Shown here piece after piece: positions 37,271-49,755 of a stretch of 64,000 bases of DNA (position 1 is the first letter of the stretch; each line of letters opens with the position of its first letter). The notes beneath the pieces were generated by a model. It did not search any database, was not told the DNA's origin, and worked only from the letters and a program-made list of their open reading frames with translations. Source of the DNA: Cerrena zonata (taxonomy: Eukaryota; Basidiomycota; Agaricomycetes; Polyporales; Cerrenaceae). Location: NCBI GenBank assembly GCA_038087015.1, contig JASBNA010000064.1:124001-188000 (forward strand), in the 5' to 3' direction. Position numbers and translations under genes: made by a program.

Positions 37271-37880
37271 TCGACTACATCTAATTATCGCGCTCTTTTG
37301 GACGCTGCAGGAGGCCTCATGCTTGTAATAGTGTAGCACAACAACCGACTTACGGTTTGTACGTCTCGCCTATCCATCAACCCAGCTGAAACACCGGGTC
37401 ACTCCAGTGATCTAGATTCTCAAGTTCCTTGTATTTCTGCATTGCCGTTATTCGTTCATCGTGCGGTTGTTACATCCATTACATTTCTTCATCATTCCGA
37501 GACAACAGTGGGTAGAATTGATGACGGATACAGATGTTCTCTACCTTCAGGTTTTTCAGATTCCGGTGATATCCCCAATTGTGGCTCCAGGAAGATAGCG
37601 CAGAGGTAACGTGGCACTGTGAAATCACGGCTTTCGACAGAACACCCGGACTTCATTTACAACGCTGTGTAAGTTCCTTCAAAGTCTCCACCCATTAGCA
37701 GCTACAACTATTGTGGGAGTTGATTTGCCTTTGTGTCTTGATTTGTCGGGAAGCCACTGGAGATATGGCATGCGATCAGTGCATGTCAGTTTTTCTCTAC
37801 AAATATTCCTTTGGTCTGTACGCAGACTCATCCCTCTACTCATCCGTCTTCCATCTCTAATACTTGATATCCCTGGAACC
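37271..37880. other. Intergenic, no gene seen
   Basis: 610 bp between GPI13 and the third NmrA-like gene, both plus strand. No recognisable feature. Confidence 0.5.
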
Positions 37881-39257
37881 ATGACTTCGGAAGAAACCAC
37901 AGTTCTTCTGATAGGAGCCACAGGTGAGTACCAAGAACCGTTAACTATTATGATCTTCTCACTGTTTTGATAGAATACGTCGGAGGCACCGTGCTCTCCC
38001 ATCTTCTACCTAGACTCGAGGCTGCCAATATTCAGATAACGGTATTGTTACGATCTTCAGAAAAAGCCGAACTACTACAAGCTCTCGGCGTGATCACAGT
38101 CATCATTCCGACGGACGGCATCGACCAGCTCAGGACGCTTGCGTCTCTTGCCCACATTGTCCTATCTATGGTCGGTCTACATATCTTGCCGTGAAGTTAA
38201 AGTTGACAAACTTTAACAGGACGGGGCAGATGACATACATACCACACGGGCGATTTTACAAGGACTAAAAATAAGACACTCCACTTCCGGTGGCATTCCT
38301 ATCCTGATCCATATGGTAAGTTGTCGAATCCTCATCTGTCAACAACATACCTTATATCTTGCGTAGTCTGACGTCGCTTTTCTTAGCGACCTAAGTCCAT
38401 GTCCCAACCTAGTTTACGATGACATGCAACCGGAGCTCATTGAAGCCGTCTCCCATAATGATGCATACTCCAAAGTCATTTCTGCTATCGTTGAAGCCGA
38501 TGAGCAAGGTGCTTAGCGGCTCCTGAATTTTTCTGATCACAAGTGCTGACATCGTTTTCCAGCCTACGTAAAGTCACATATTGTCATACCTGGCCTTATT
38601 TATGGTATTGCTTCAGGGACTGTAGCAAATGCTGGAATCCAGGAAACCCTGTCAGCTCGAATATCGAACCTAATATTGGCTGCATTAGATCGAGGCCGGC
38701 TAGGCATGGTTGGGGATGGTCAAGCTATATGGCCTAATATCCATATTGACGATGGTACGAATGATCTGTGGCTCGAGTTTTACGTCTACTGATGGGATTT
38801 CCTAGTTGTAGACCTGATCCTCAGAGTTCTTGATGTCCAGTTGTCCATTTCACCGATAGGCGAACATGGTCGCAGGGAATATTACTTTGCTACAAACGGA
38901 GAACATCGGTGGTATGACTTATCTAAAGCTATCGGTGACGCATTCACGCATGCAGAGTTAGCAAGAGCTTCCCAACTGGAGCCTTCATCATTCAGCGACG
39001 AAGAATTGACACAATACATGGGATCCGTGGTACGTGCAATCATTCGCAAAAAAATGGCCACAAACTGACATATTCTGACTTAGGAAATGGGTCAACAAAT
39101 GAGACACAACATCAGATGTCGGTCCAACCATGGCGTACAACTTGGTTGGCGACCAATAAGAACCAGCGAAGATATGTTTTCCAGTATCCCTTTGCAACTC
39201 GATGCAATCATCAAAACTCTGTTAGACAAGCAGCAACGACCGCCAGGTCCTATGTAA
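37881..39257 (+). CDS. NmrA-like protein, copy 3, with altered nucleotide-binding motif
   Basis: Seven exons join in frame: 37881-37923, 37974-38170, 38220-38315, 38367-38508, 38563-38754, 38806-39029 and 39084-39257, for 355 residues. It matches the copies at 24978 and 28378 in exon order (197-, 96- and 192-nt exons identical in length) and in blocks such as HIVIPGLIYGIASG and NGEHRWYDLSKAIGDAF. The first intron here has a normal GT donor (ACAG/GTGAGT). The Rossmann motif reads LIGATEYVGG, so the second glycine of GxxGxxG is Glu. That glycine lets the dinucleotide phosphate approach the helix, so binding is probably weakened or lost. The gene is otherwise open and looks expressed-quality. 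It is convergent with the SNF2 gene, 181 bp apart. Confidence 0.83.
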
Positions 39258-39438
39258 TCTCATCTGAAACGAGGCAGGCTATCCTCCAGTTTGTAAATTA
39301 TAATTATTTCAGAACGAGACCTATTAATATGGCTATGCAACCCTCTACAATATACTTACACGATCTTTTATACACTAACGCCAAGAAAAGAAACCAAGAA
39401 AAAGACAAGAACAATTATGCTCAACACTTAGAGTCCAA

Positions 39439-42400
39439 TCACTCAATAGGCTCCCCCATCATTCCAGCAAGCATATCGTTACCCTCGTCCGCAGGTGCAT
39501 CATAAACAGCGAAGGCAGTCTTCTCGGTCTCACCCTTCTCGCCACTAGTCCAGCCCTTCCCACGATCCGAGAACACCTCAGGCCGTCTATCGAGGAGCGT
39601 ATCCAAATCGTCATCACTAATGACACTTGCTTTGCCCGCTGCCGTGTCTGGAACCACTTGAATCTTTTCACCTTCGAGTTTCAAAAGAGCTGCCGCCATC
39701 TCCGCCATTGTTTCAGGTTTGGATCGCGTGGCCTCCTGCGTGGGGGCTTTGAATTTCCCTTTGGCAATAACCAATGCTTCGAGTTTACGCTTTTCCGTAG
39801 CGCGTTGCATGATTTTGGTCTCGATCGTATGGGCGGTGAGTAGACGGAAGATAAGGACGGGTTTCGTTTGACCAATACGATGGGCGCGATCCTGAGCTTG
39901 GAGATCCATCTGCGGATTCTATTTCGTACGAAGAATGTCAATACACCGGGGATGAAAGGGATTGTCAAATCTCCGTACCCAATCTTGGTCATAGAAAATG
40001 ACTGTATCAGCAGCAACGAGGTTCAAGCCCAGGCCACCCGCCCGGGTGCTGAGCAAAAATAGGCATGGTGCCTCAGGATCATCGCCGCTGTTCTGGAACG
40101 TGTCTACTTGTTCCTTTCGAGCCGCCATAGACGTCGAACCATCTATGCGACAGAGGTTCCAACCTTTAAACTCAATAGCCCAATCCTAAAATCAGCTGTA
40201 AGTATCGTTCAATATCATGATGTGTAGAAGTAGAACTTACCTCGATGATATCGAGCATTGTCGTAAACTGACTGAAGAGCAAAACCTTATGTTTACGCTC
40301 GAAGAGTTCACTCAATAACCTATCGAGTACCATCATCTTTCCACTCGCGCCAGCAAGCTCTTCATTCAGGACAGGCTGGTTAGTCTCAGAATCTATAGGC
40401 CAATCGAACAAGAATGGATGCGAGCAGACTTTGCGAAGCTGCATCACTGTATTCTGAAGCTTCATGTTATTGACCTTCTTCACTAAATCATATATATTAG
40501 TGTGATGGTTCACAAATAAAGTTTCGTCGGGAGATACTCACGCTGAGTTTTCGTCTGCCATTCTCTTCCAAGTTCCTCTGCTGTCTTCGGCTTTATCTTC
40601 CTGCCTTGAACAGACTCATCACCTGCCTCCAAACGTCGGAAATACTCATCGTCATCTCCGTTCAACACGTCGAAAGCTGGCGCCTTTCCCTTTCCCTTCT
40701 GGCTACCGCCTCTTCCCATTGCTCGAGTTTTTCTCACCGTGACTCCATTCTCGTCCTGGTCGTCAGAAACCTCAATGACCTTCGGCTCCTCGGTCTTGAC
40801 ACCGGTTTCTTTGAGCAATAGCGCACGAAGGGTACCTTGCACAATGGCGTCGTAGACTTCGCGTTGCTTCGAACTGAGAGGACAGTAAAGCACGTATTCT
40901 TTCTTCGGAGGGAGACCAGTTTCCACGTCAACTTTAAGTCGACGGAGTAAGAAGGGACGGAGAATGGTATGGAGGTTGTGGATAACCTTTGAAGTACGCT
41001 CAGATGAAGCAGAGGCTTGTACGGTAGGCAAGTTAAACCTAGATCGAACACGCGATTATAGATGATGTGAGTGGACGAAAACACACTTGACCTACCAGTC
41101 TTGGAATGTAGACAGATCGGTGAATACGTCTGGCAGCACGAAGTTCAACAGCGACCATAGTTCAGCGAGATTATTCTGAAAGACATAGGTTGTCAGAAAG
41201 ATTCAAAGAAAATAAAGAACAGGAAGAGAAGAAGCAGCTCACGTGTAAAGGAGTTCCTGTTAAGACCATCCTCGCATCCGCTCGCAATCTCTTAATTTCC
41301 TGGACTAATTTGCAATCCATGTTCTTCAGTCGATGGCCCTCGTCAACGACAATAAAGCCCCATCTGTAGTTAGCAAAATGAGGTCTATCTTTCATGAGAA
41401 TATCGTATGTCGTGATGATGACGGGGAACGTCGTCTTTTGGTGAGGTGGTAAATTCGGGTCGTCCTCCTGTTCACTCGATGCTCGAGTAGATGGTGCTGC
41501 CGACTTCGCTCCCCGTTTGCCACCACGTTTCGGGGGACGCCCTCTCCCTGGTTTTGCTTTCACCGGAGTCGAGGGGCCGTCAGGTTTGAGCCAATATCTG
41601 TGACGATCTTGAACGACTACCATCTTCGTATTGCGAAGGAACGCGCGCTCCTCTGGGGTGCCGTGATATACACAAACAGGTATCTAGATTTGAATACTCA
41701 TGAGAGCCTGCGCGGATATTCAAGACGAGAATTGACTCGCCTCAGGGAGCAAATTTCTCGAATTCTGAAGCCCAGTTACTCAGGACGCTAAGAGGACAAA
41801 CGACCATAAATGGTGCTGTCGATCGTTCACGTAGCCACGCATGAAATGCGATGGTTTGCAAAGTCTGGATAGATAAATGGTGAGTATGGAAAGTCGATAT
41901 CTACGACAAATACCAAACCTTTCCGAGACCCATCTCGTCGGCTGTAGAAAAGTGATTAGCCCCTGATTGGAATGTGTCGATAACCTGGAGGTATCCTACC
42001 TAGAATTCCCGATATTCCGTTCTGAAAGAGTCCAGTCATCCAAGCGACACCTTCCAGTTGGTAGTCTTTTAGTTTAGCACCTGTAATCAGTGCCGGTTGA
42101 GTGAACACGGCGTCCTCGTCTTCTTCAGGCGTCGGTTTCGAACGCTTCGTGTCAGGCTCCTCAGTATCTGACTCTACTAAACCTCGCTTCTTATTTCCTC
42201 TAGTAGATTTAGGCTTAGAAGTCTCAAACTGAGGTATCGGGCCCGCTGCTTTTGACTTGACGACTAAAACCGTGCTGGCACCATTATTCTTTTGAGCATT
42301 AACTTTCTTCACTTCCTCCATTTTATCTTTAAGGAGTTTAGCATAGACAGTAACCCTCTCGAGAAAAGGTCCCAACTGTTCCCATTTCTGCTCGTCCTCC

Positions 42401-42655
42401 TCCTAAATCCCGGTCAGAATCGAACCGATTTGGTTTATAGATATCCGACTTACAGTGATATCCTCTTTCACCTCCTCATCACCAGACTCTAGCTCCTATA
42501 GGTTTTGATTCTCGTAAGATGGTGGTGAAACCTCCAGATAAGCTGTTTTCGTCTCTTACTTTTAATGAAATAGGAGGCGGGGATGACGCTGCAGTACTTG
42601 ATGGGGGAAATGGTGTTGTAGCCCTAGTAGACGAAGCTGATGTCGAGTAGGCCAT
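39439..42655 (-). CDS. SNF2-family ATPase of the LSH/DDM1/Irc5 type, one frameshift
   Basis: Eleven exons: 42560-42655, 42454-42495, 42000-42402, 41919-41941, 41741-41864, 41243-41683, 41096-41175, 40542-41038, 40241-40482, 39979-40185, 39439-39918; about 877 residues. The SNF2 ATPase core shows [15 protein letters not shown] (Walker A), [18 protein letters not shown], the DEGH box in [10 protein letters not shown], and [19 protein letters not shown]. The helicase C domain has [33 protein letters not shown] and [18 protein letters not shown] and overall layout point to the LSH (HELLS)/DDM1/Irc5 group, which moves nucleosomes and aids DNA methylation or cohesin loading. Acidic and basic inserts near 560-600 and 300-330 look disordered. 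In exon 5 an extra base in the run 41745-41747 puts a stop after FEKFAP; with one base fewer it reads FAPE, then a GC-AG intron (GAG/GCGAGT), then [12 protein letters not shown]. Confidence 0.9.
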
Positions 42656-42997
42656 GATTAATTTCACGACAGGATTATTTTGTTGAGAGTAGGAAAAAGA
42701 AAAGGTATATGATGCAAACCAAAGAGCGCGAAGGTGACAATAACAACAGAATCAACGCGCGTGGGTCATGACGCGTAATTAGCAGTCGCGTAACGCCCGG
42801 CCCTAAACTCGAGAGGTCGAGTTGAATATCGAGGATTTGAGACGACTGCGGTACTCAGATTGACATAAATATTTCGCGTATGGATTGTTACATGTACAAC
42901 CTTGTTATAGTTACAACATTCGTATCATCTACATTGTCAAAAAAAGCTTATTGTACACCTACTCCGATCTTTGAATGATAGGGTACTGTTAATAATA

Positions 42998-44612
42998 TCA
43001 CAAGGGTAAAATAGGTACGCCCTTGCTAAAGATATTTCTTGGGTCGTATTTAGTCTTGACTTCACGTAACCGAGGTAGATTCGCTCCGTAGACGTCCTCG
43101 GGCTTTTCGTCCCCTTCAGACATGTTCATCCAAAAGCCGTAGTCTTTACCAGACAATGCTGCGTTCTTCTCGCGAATGAAGGTGATAGTGGACGAGAGGA
43201 ATTCCTTGATAGCCGCGTCTGCCTCTGGGTTGTTTGTCCTGAGATATTGTAAGATAATACGCTCGTTTGAGAAATAAGGATATGTATTTACCTTCCTTGG
43301 ACACCGACCCAGTAGTTCCTTTCTCTGATGGGCATAGCAGTATCCGTGCTCTTCACCTCGCAAATTTTATCGCTCTTAGTTAAGTCCCACATTACCCCGG
43401 ATGCCTTGACATCTGGGTTCTCTGTGAACTTGACCCAGCGATCCCAGACTTCTAATATTAATTCTTCATAAAAATCCGCGACAAACGCGCCACGAATACT
43501 GAAACGTTTGGGGGCCGATGCAAACGAAGCATCTGCACCGTGAGACACTGCTAGCATGTCTGGCGAGGCATGGGTCTTTTCGAAAACAGGCTTTACAGGT
43601 CCTTCTTTGAATGGCGCGAGCACTGTCGCGGAACGTGTGCCATCGTGATCCTCTGACACCCACGGGAGGATCATTATTGAAGGCTAATTATAATTTTGAG
43701 TATTGGAACTCGATCATATTGATACAAAAGTTTATCACACCTGAGACTGGGGACCTGAGCGAGCGAAGGATATGCTAATCTTCTCCTTCCCACTTTGAGT
43801 CGCGCTCCATTCCTGTTTTTTTATTTTAGCATTATGAGACTGGACTAAATAGCGCAAGTAGTCCAACAGTACCTTTATCAGCTTCAAAACGTTGACAATC
43901 TCAGTCCCAGGATAGACTATGACGCCTGATGTTATAGGAGCCACAGATGGGAAAGCCTTCAATTGTACTTCTGCGAGAATACCGAACCGACCGCCACCAC
44001 CTAGATACAATTAGATTAGATTAATGGGCAATAGAAAGATATTACGATAACGTAGAGATTACCTCGAATTGCCCAAAACAAGTCGGGTTCTTCTGTAGCA
44101 CTGGTTTGCACAATTCGCCCATCGGCAAGTATAACCTTGGCAGATATGATGTTGTCTACCGCTAATCCTCGTTCACCACTGAGAGGACCGTAGCCCCCAC
44201 CTAGAAGGAATCCGGAGACACCGACAAACCAGAGAGGACTGCCAACAACATCAATACCTGCTTTCTTGCACTCTTCGTACACGTTTCCCCACACGGCACC
44301 ACCTTGAACGGTTACGGATTGTTTGTCTTCAGATACATTCACAGCATGGAGGCTGGTCATATCAATAACGATGCCGCCGTTCGTACTGGACCAAGTCGAT
44401 GTGTGAATACCACCGCATTTGACTGCGATTTCGAGAGGCGGCTTCTGGGAAGTAGCGAATGCTAGGACTGGAGGGATATCAGAGTAGGTGGCAGGCTGTA
44501 CGACATATTTTGCAGGGAGGACTGAGAGAGCTGAGTTCCGTTGGAGGGCTTTCTCGAAGTCTTCTCCATCAGCAGAAGTCAAAATGCGTCCTTGTAGTTT
44601 GAGAGATTCCAT
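42998..44612 (-). CDS. Berberine-bridge-type FAD-linked oxidoreductase
   Basis: Five exons join in frame: 44063-44612, 43873-44000, 43741-43812, 43292-43683 and 42998-43238, for 460 residues. The N-terminal half is a PCMH/VAO-type FAD-binding domain: KCGGIHTSTWSS holds the His expected to link covalently to FAD, then GGIVIDMTSLHAV, GVSGFLLGGGYGPLSGERG and LFWAIRGGGGRFGIL. The C-terminal end (YGANLPRLREVKTKYDPRN) is the BBE substrate-domain signature. Such enzymes oxidise sugars or alkaloid-like and other secondary metabolites with oxygen. An in-frame ATG at 44696 would add 28 residues with a hydrophobic stretch (YITWIVLGISYITYLLVF), which could act as a signal anchor, so the true start is open. 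No biosynthetic backbone gene is nearby. Confidence 0.87.
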
Positions 44613-47046
44613 CGTGATTGAGTGGTTCCTTGGAGAAAACACCAGGAGGTAAGTTATATAGGAAATTCCCAAGACGATCCAGGTGATATACGACATCTGC
44701 CGATGACCTCGGGAATGGTCAATAAACCTACGGGTTGTCCGAATTCTAAGTAGCTCGTAGAGAAAGATATTATGGAATGATTCCACTCACAATGTCCATA
44801 TTATGAGAGGTGAAGGCTAAACAAGGACACGTACGTCTCATTCTCGAGGAGTATGGGCAACTTCCAGACCCAGGACCATTCCTGAACCAGTGGAGTGTAG
44901 TCTTTCCAGCAATCTGGAGGCTTCTCTGGAACTCATCCGGCCCCTGGATAGGCTAGGCTTGAGAAAGTCGCATTGGCATGACGCCAACAGTGTTCTTTTG
45001 GTCCTTGCTTTCTCCCACAAGCCTAGCCTCATGCGGGTACTCAACTATTCTTCATCCCGTAGACTTTCTTGCAAAGATGAAACCGAATTATCCAAATGCG
45101 ACATGAGGTGATAAGCCAAACAACCATTTGAACTTCGAACGTCGAACTGTGCTGACTCAGGACTTGTAAGTTGTAACTAAGTACTAGCGGTCTAAGCGCC
45201 ACATTATAATTCAAACTCACTCAGTCACAGTGTGAGTATGCGGATGTCCAGTTTCCCTCAGACAGAGGGAAGCTACCCTAGAGCTGGCTGGGGACCCCTA
45301 GAAAACCACTCAGAAGCAAAACTTCGGGCTACCACTATAGACTCGGAACTGTTTCATCGCGTCTATCCCAATCGGTCTTCCACTCACTCCCATCCGGGCC
45401 TTGGACCTCTTTGAATTCTGACCAACGCTTGTTTGCTAATCTACCGGTATAGTGAACAAGCTGCTTTGAGAATAAAGATTATTATCAGGTAAGTAGTATC
45501 AATCGTTACTATACTACGATACTCATAAAAAGTCGTCATCCTCAGACTTTAGCATATGCAGAAATACCTCTAGAAGTCCATGTACTTCTTGCTTCATGAT
45601 CTATTCAGATTCCAGAGCTTTAGGACACATCTTATAAATTCCCGCTCTCATACATCTTCGCTGGCATATATACCACTCTCTTGGCGCGACGTTTCCACTG
45701 ACTACCAACGTTCGATTTGACCAATGTCCCACTGAAGTCATTGCCTTTTTGGTGAAACATCGACGACAGTCTACCAGCGTGATGGAATTGCTCTACGACG
45801 AGGCAAATAGGAGTTTGCTTTGGTAGGTTTATCTGAAGCGATTCGAGCATTCGGATTATATGTATCATCCGAATCTTTCCACCCTAGCCCTAGAGGTCTG
45901 GCACGCCGGAACAAGGAAGGCGCAAAATCGATTGTTTCGGGACCTGTAAGATATAGCGACACTCGATGCAATAGCAATAGGAAGTGCTTACAGAAAGCAC
46001 TCTTTGTCCCCAAGGACTAGACACTCAAAGTTACTCGGGTGCTATACTTGAGGTGATGCTCACACTATCCTTAATATCTTGTTTCTTACTAGATCTTTGA
46101 TCTAGATGCTTAGCGAACCCTTATTCTTAATATCTGAAGTTGAATACCACCACATTGTTGTGGCGACTATTGCGAAGGACCTCGAATTTCTGACGTCCTT
46201 ATTTATTCAAGGTGTCGTCAATGCTCAGCTGGGAGTACGGATTCGGTGTACCAGGGTGCTGTACGTTACTCTGCCCCTGACACTCTGCGACAGCGATGTC
46301 TATGCGTACGGGGCTTTTCAAATTGTACCTGGTGAGTACCCATTTCCAAACGTTGCCGAAAGGTACTCCGAGCTGGCCGAAGCGGGTTTGTCTGATAATC
46401 ATCCTTAACGATTGTAAATTTGTTCAAAACTACTAAAGGCAAGACCATTGTAAACTATTCAATGCACACTCATTGCTGGACGCTTGTCAGGATGTCAGAA
46501 ACAAATAGATTTCCGAATCCCATGGTCCATCAATTCGGGGATAGACTTGATTGGCTCAGTTTGGCTGTGTCGTAAAAGTCCATGGGCTGTTCTGTATCAT
46601 GCTGAAACAACTATTTAGGCACTATCAAGTATTCGATGCTGTGTGCGCCAGAAAACGACTGCGGAGTTCGCATTCCATGAGTTGCTTCTTCAACCTTCGC
46701 GAACCCCATCCTTCGATCTGTCATCCGTCGCGGTACTTCCACTTCTGACTGCTCAGGCTACCCACACCCCTCCTTCACAAATCAACCATACGTCGGTACG
46801 ACCCGCAAATAACTTTCCATTTCCATTCAAATTTGGGCTAGCCGCCAGAGAATCTGATCAAAATGTCATTTTGGGAGACACTGGGCGGCAGTGGCTACAC
46901 CGCCCTCTTAGATGTATTAGACAGCGTGAGTATTGTCATTATGTCGTATTTCAAGCTCTTGCTCCTTATCTCATTTTGCCAGCCCCTTCACACTCCACGA
47001 GACGACCCATGTACTAGGTGTAAAATACCCAATCCTTCATCCTGAT
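44613..47046. other. 2.4-kb region with a kinase-like remnant
   Basis: Lies between divergent genes. Apart from the fragment at 46281-46400 I see only short frames without domain signals. Confidence 0.45.
46281..46400 (+). pseudogene. Remnant of a protein kinase (subdomain IX)
   Basis: The frame around 46281-46400 reads CDSDVYAYGAF, then GEYPFPNVAERY, which resembles the region FDSDVYSFACVWIE...RRPPFPEI of the intact kinase 650 bp downstream. Upstream catalytic motifs were not found in the expected spacing. This suggests a decayed copy beside the intact gene. The match is short. Confidence 0.4.
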
Positions 47047-49002
47047 ATGAACGGAGCCGAGTATGCCTCTGCTACTCTCTCGGATCAGGTACTATACGAA
47101 CAACGCGAGTACATGACGAACCTCATCTTAGATGCATTGACATCAGAGGTGTCGAGGGGAAGAATGTTGAGACTCTCCAATGAAACGGCGAGGGAGTACA
47201 TGGAATGGATGTTGAAGGTATGTTCCCATTCTGATTCAATGTCAGTCCCGCTGACAGCATTCTTGTTCAGATGCTTAATGAACCCCTTGCTTGTGGTTTG
47301 GATGCACCTTTGACTCGAGAGCGACGATATAAGTTACGCCGGTTGCTTGTTCGATTATCCGAACTTTCGAAGACCCTCCCAGGTTCCTTGTTTATCCATG
47401 ATGTGGTCTCCACTTCCCCCCACTCTGTAGCGGGAGGCTCGTACGCCGACATATTCCTCGCTGAGCATAAGGGTGTGAAAGTAGCACTAAAACGGCTGAG
47501 AATGTTCAAAACTAGTGGTGATTCCGAGACTTCCAAATCGATTGCAGTAAGTGCTTCTTAATTTCGGATCAGAGTGCTCTTCTCACAACAGTGATAGGCC
47601 TTCTACAGGGAATCCATGATATGGCAACGACTAAAGCATCAATACATTCTGCCGTTCCTGGGCGTACTGGACCAATCCACCTTTGCTCCATATCTATGCA
47701 TGGTATCGCCATGGATGGAGTACGGGAACATCAATAACTGCATGAAACAGCTCGAACGAAACGGGCACCCGGTTCCTCTGAAAGACTGGGTATGTAACAA
47801 TCCAATCTTCTCCAGGTAATAGTAGCGCAATCTGACGCATGTTGTATGACCTGGTAGACCTCGCAGATCTTATTGGGACTACTATATCTACACAATGAAC
47901 AAGTTGTACATGGTGATCTTCGGGGGGTATGTTAGACGTCTTTTGCATTCTTTCTTCTCTTAACACATGTGTGACATAGGCAAACATCCTTGTAAGGCAT
48001 GATCTCATCATTCAGCTTTCCGACTTCGGTTTGTCCAGATTTGGAGACCCCAGCTCCATGACAAACGGCAGCCACGCGGGTGGGACGGCGAGATGGATGG
48101 CTCCGGAAGTTGTCCATGGATCACAGCCCGAATTCGACAGTGATGTCTATTCCTTCGCGTGTGTTTGGATTGAGGTATCCCATCTCTAACTTCCGTATCG
48201 TTCGAATCGTCAACTCATATCGCCTTGCTCATGATAGTTACACACCAGACGACCTCCCTTCCCTGAGATTCAGGGCCATATTGCGGTATTGACAAAGGTC
48301 TTCCAAGGTGCTCGTCCTGATTGGCCCGAATCTTCATTGAAGGATAGTAAGATGATATCAAAGTTGCGAGCATTGCCTACCTGGAAAACCATCTGCCGAT
48401 GCTTAGACGTCGATCGTACTCGGCGTCCACGGATAGTCGAATTGGTACCTATGGCGTCCGACACGTTGTGGATTCGGAACTCGTTCACTGATCCTGCTCA
48501 CGAATCATCCGGATCCAGTGATGATTTTGGCATGAGTTCAGTTTTCAAACCAAAGACACGCGCACGAAACTCGACCATCTCTGTGCTCTCTTTTCATACG
48601 AGGTCAACAAGGTTTTCTGACCAGTCAATCAATGAGTCAAGAAATCGTACATCTGACCCTGCTCCACCTCTACCCACAACACTCGCCAATCCCAATAGGT
48701 CTTCCGCCTTGTCGAAACGATCCTCCGTATCCATTGGTCAATTCTCCATGATCTCTTCGGCAGCCAGCTCTTTCGCGAGGTTCTCTGACTTATCAGGGTC
48801 ATATTCGCACCTATCTTTGTCAGCAGGTGTACATTCATCGGGGCCCTCATCCCGTCGCGTAACCCAGGAGATTCCCCCTGTACTTATAGCAGCCTCACCC
48901 AAACACGAGAGTGGCTCTTCGTACGAGGACCTTGGGTCAAGCATGGTGGACATCCCCCCACCGGTCACTCCTACTTCGGCACTACATGGTCAAGCGTACT
49001 GA
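47047..49002 (+). CDS. TKL-like protein kinase, third family member
   Basis: Six exons join in frame: 47047-47217, 47271-47546, 47598-47789, 47858-47926, 47980-48174 and 48238-49002, for 555 residues if it starts at 47047. The frame is open upstream to about 46984, so the first exon may be longer. The kinase domain (about 80-350) shows AGGSYADIFLAE, VALKRLRMF, HGDLRGANILV, LSDFGLSRFGD and RWMAPEVVHG. The HRD arginine is again Gly. Exon lengths of 69 and 195 nt and all splice phases match the two kinases at 19-24 kb, so the three share a common ancestor with the same intron set. The C-terminal 190 residues are Ser/Thr-rich (SSDDFGMSS, NRSSALSKRSSVSIGQF) and likely disordered. Its pathway is unknown. 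Confidence 0.85.
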
Positions 49003-49755
49003 TATACAAGAGGTTATGTATCATTTGTTCATCTGTGTTTATAGCACACGGTTTTGCTATATACCGTTTCACCGGTTTCCTATGTCTGGTACAATGTATC
49101 TTGCTTTCCTACTAAGCACCTATACCCTCTTCACGTAGCATAATGACCCTATAGTGTTGTATAGCATCTCGAAGCAGAGGTCTTCCTGCTTGTCCCATCA
49201 TACTGTATTTCTAGTATCCCATATCAACGGGACTATGTAATTGACGATATTATAGTAGCATATCTCACGTACCTCGAAGGTACACAATATTCAATATTCA
49301 TCCATCGCTTCCGGATGAACAATTGTGTTATAGTGAGTGTTAACGGGCTGTGAAAATTAAAAAGTGAGTTTTGTGTCCTTTCCATCGTTTTCACACGAGG
49401 ACGATGAGTTTTGGAACGGTGGTTGAAGTGTCTACTCATAAAGCCTAGGATTTAGAGGAGAGTTCCTCCCCATTGATATGGGATGGTAAGAAGTGATGGA
49501 GAGGTAAGTTTCTTTTGCATTAGCCAAAAGCGGGGACAGCTAGTCATCGGTGTCTTTGAAGCTATCAATATTTTATGTGGAGGTATAGATCATTTTGTTC
49601 TGAAGACACCGTGTTAGTCACACTACGGAGACATGATATTAGAAAGGTCAAGCATTTTAGGTATGACGATGACACGATGGAGCTCCTATGAGCTACAGCA
49701 TAGCCTTGATTCAGACAGCATGAACTCCCAAAAGCAAGAAATCGGCATACGAAAA
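49003..49755. other. Intergenic between converging genes
   Basis: 3' flanks of the kinase (plus) and the polymerase-epsilon subunit (minus). No gene seen. Confidence 0.5.

Noticed and set aside
46863..46925. Possible extra first exon of the third kinase
   Set aside because: Its donor at 46926 is in phase 0, while the frame at the acceptor near 46982 needs phase 2; the join gives a stop.
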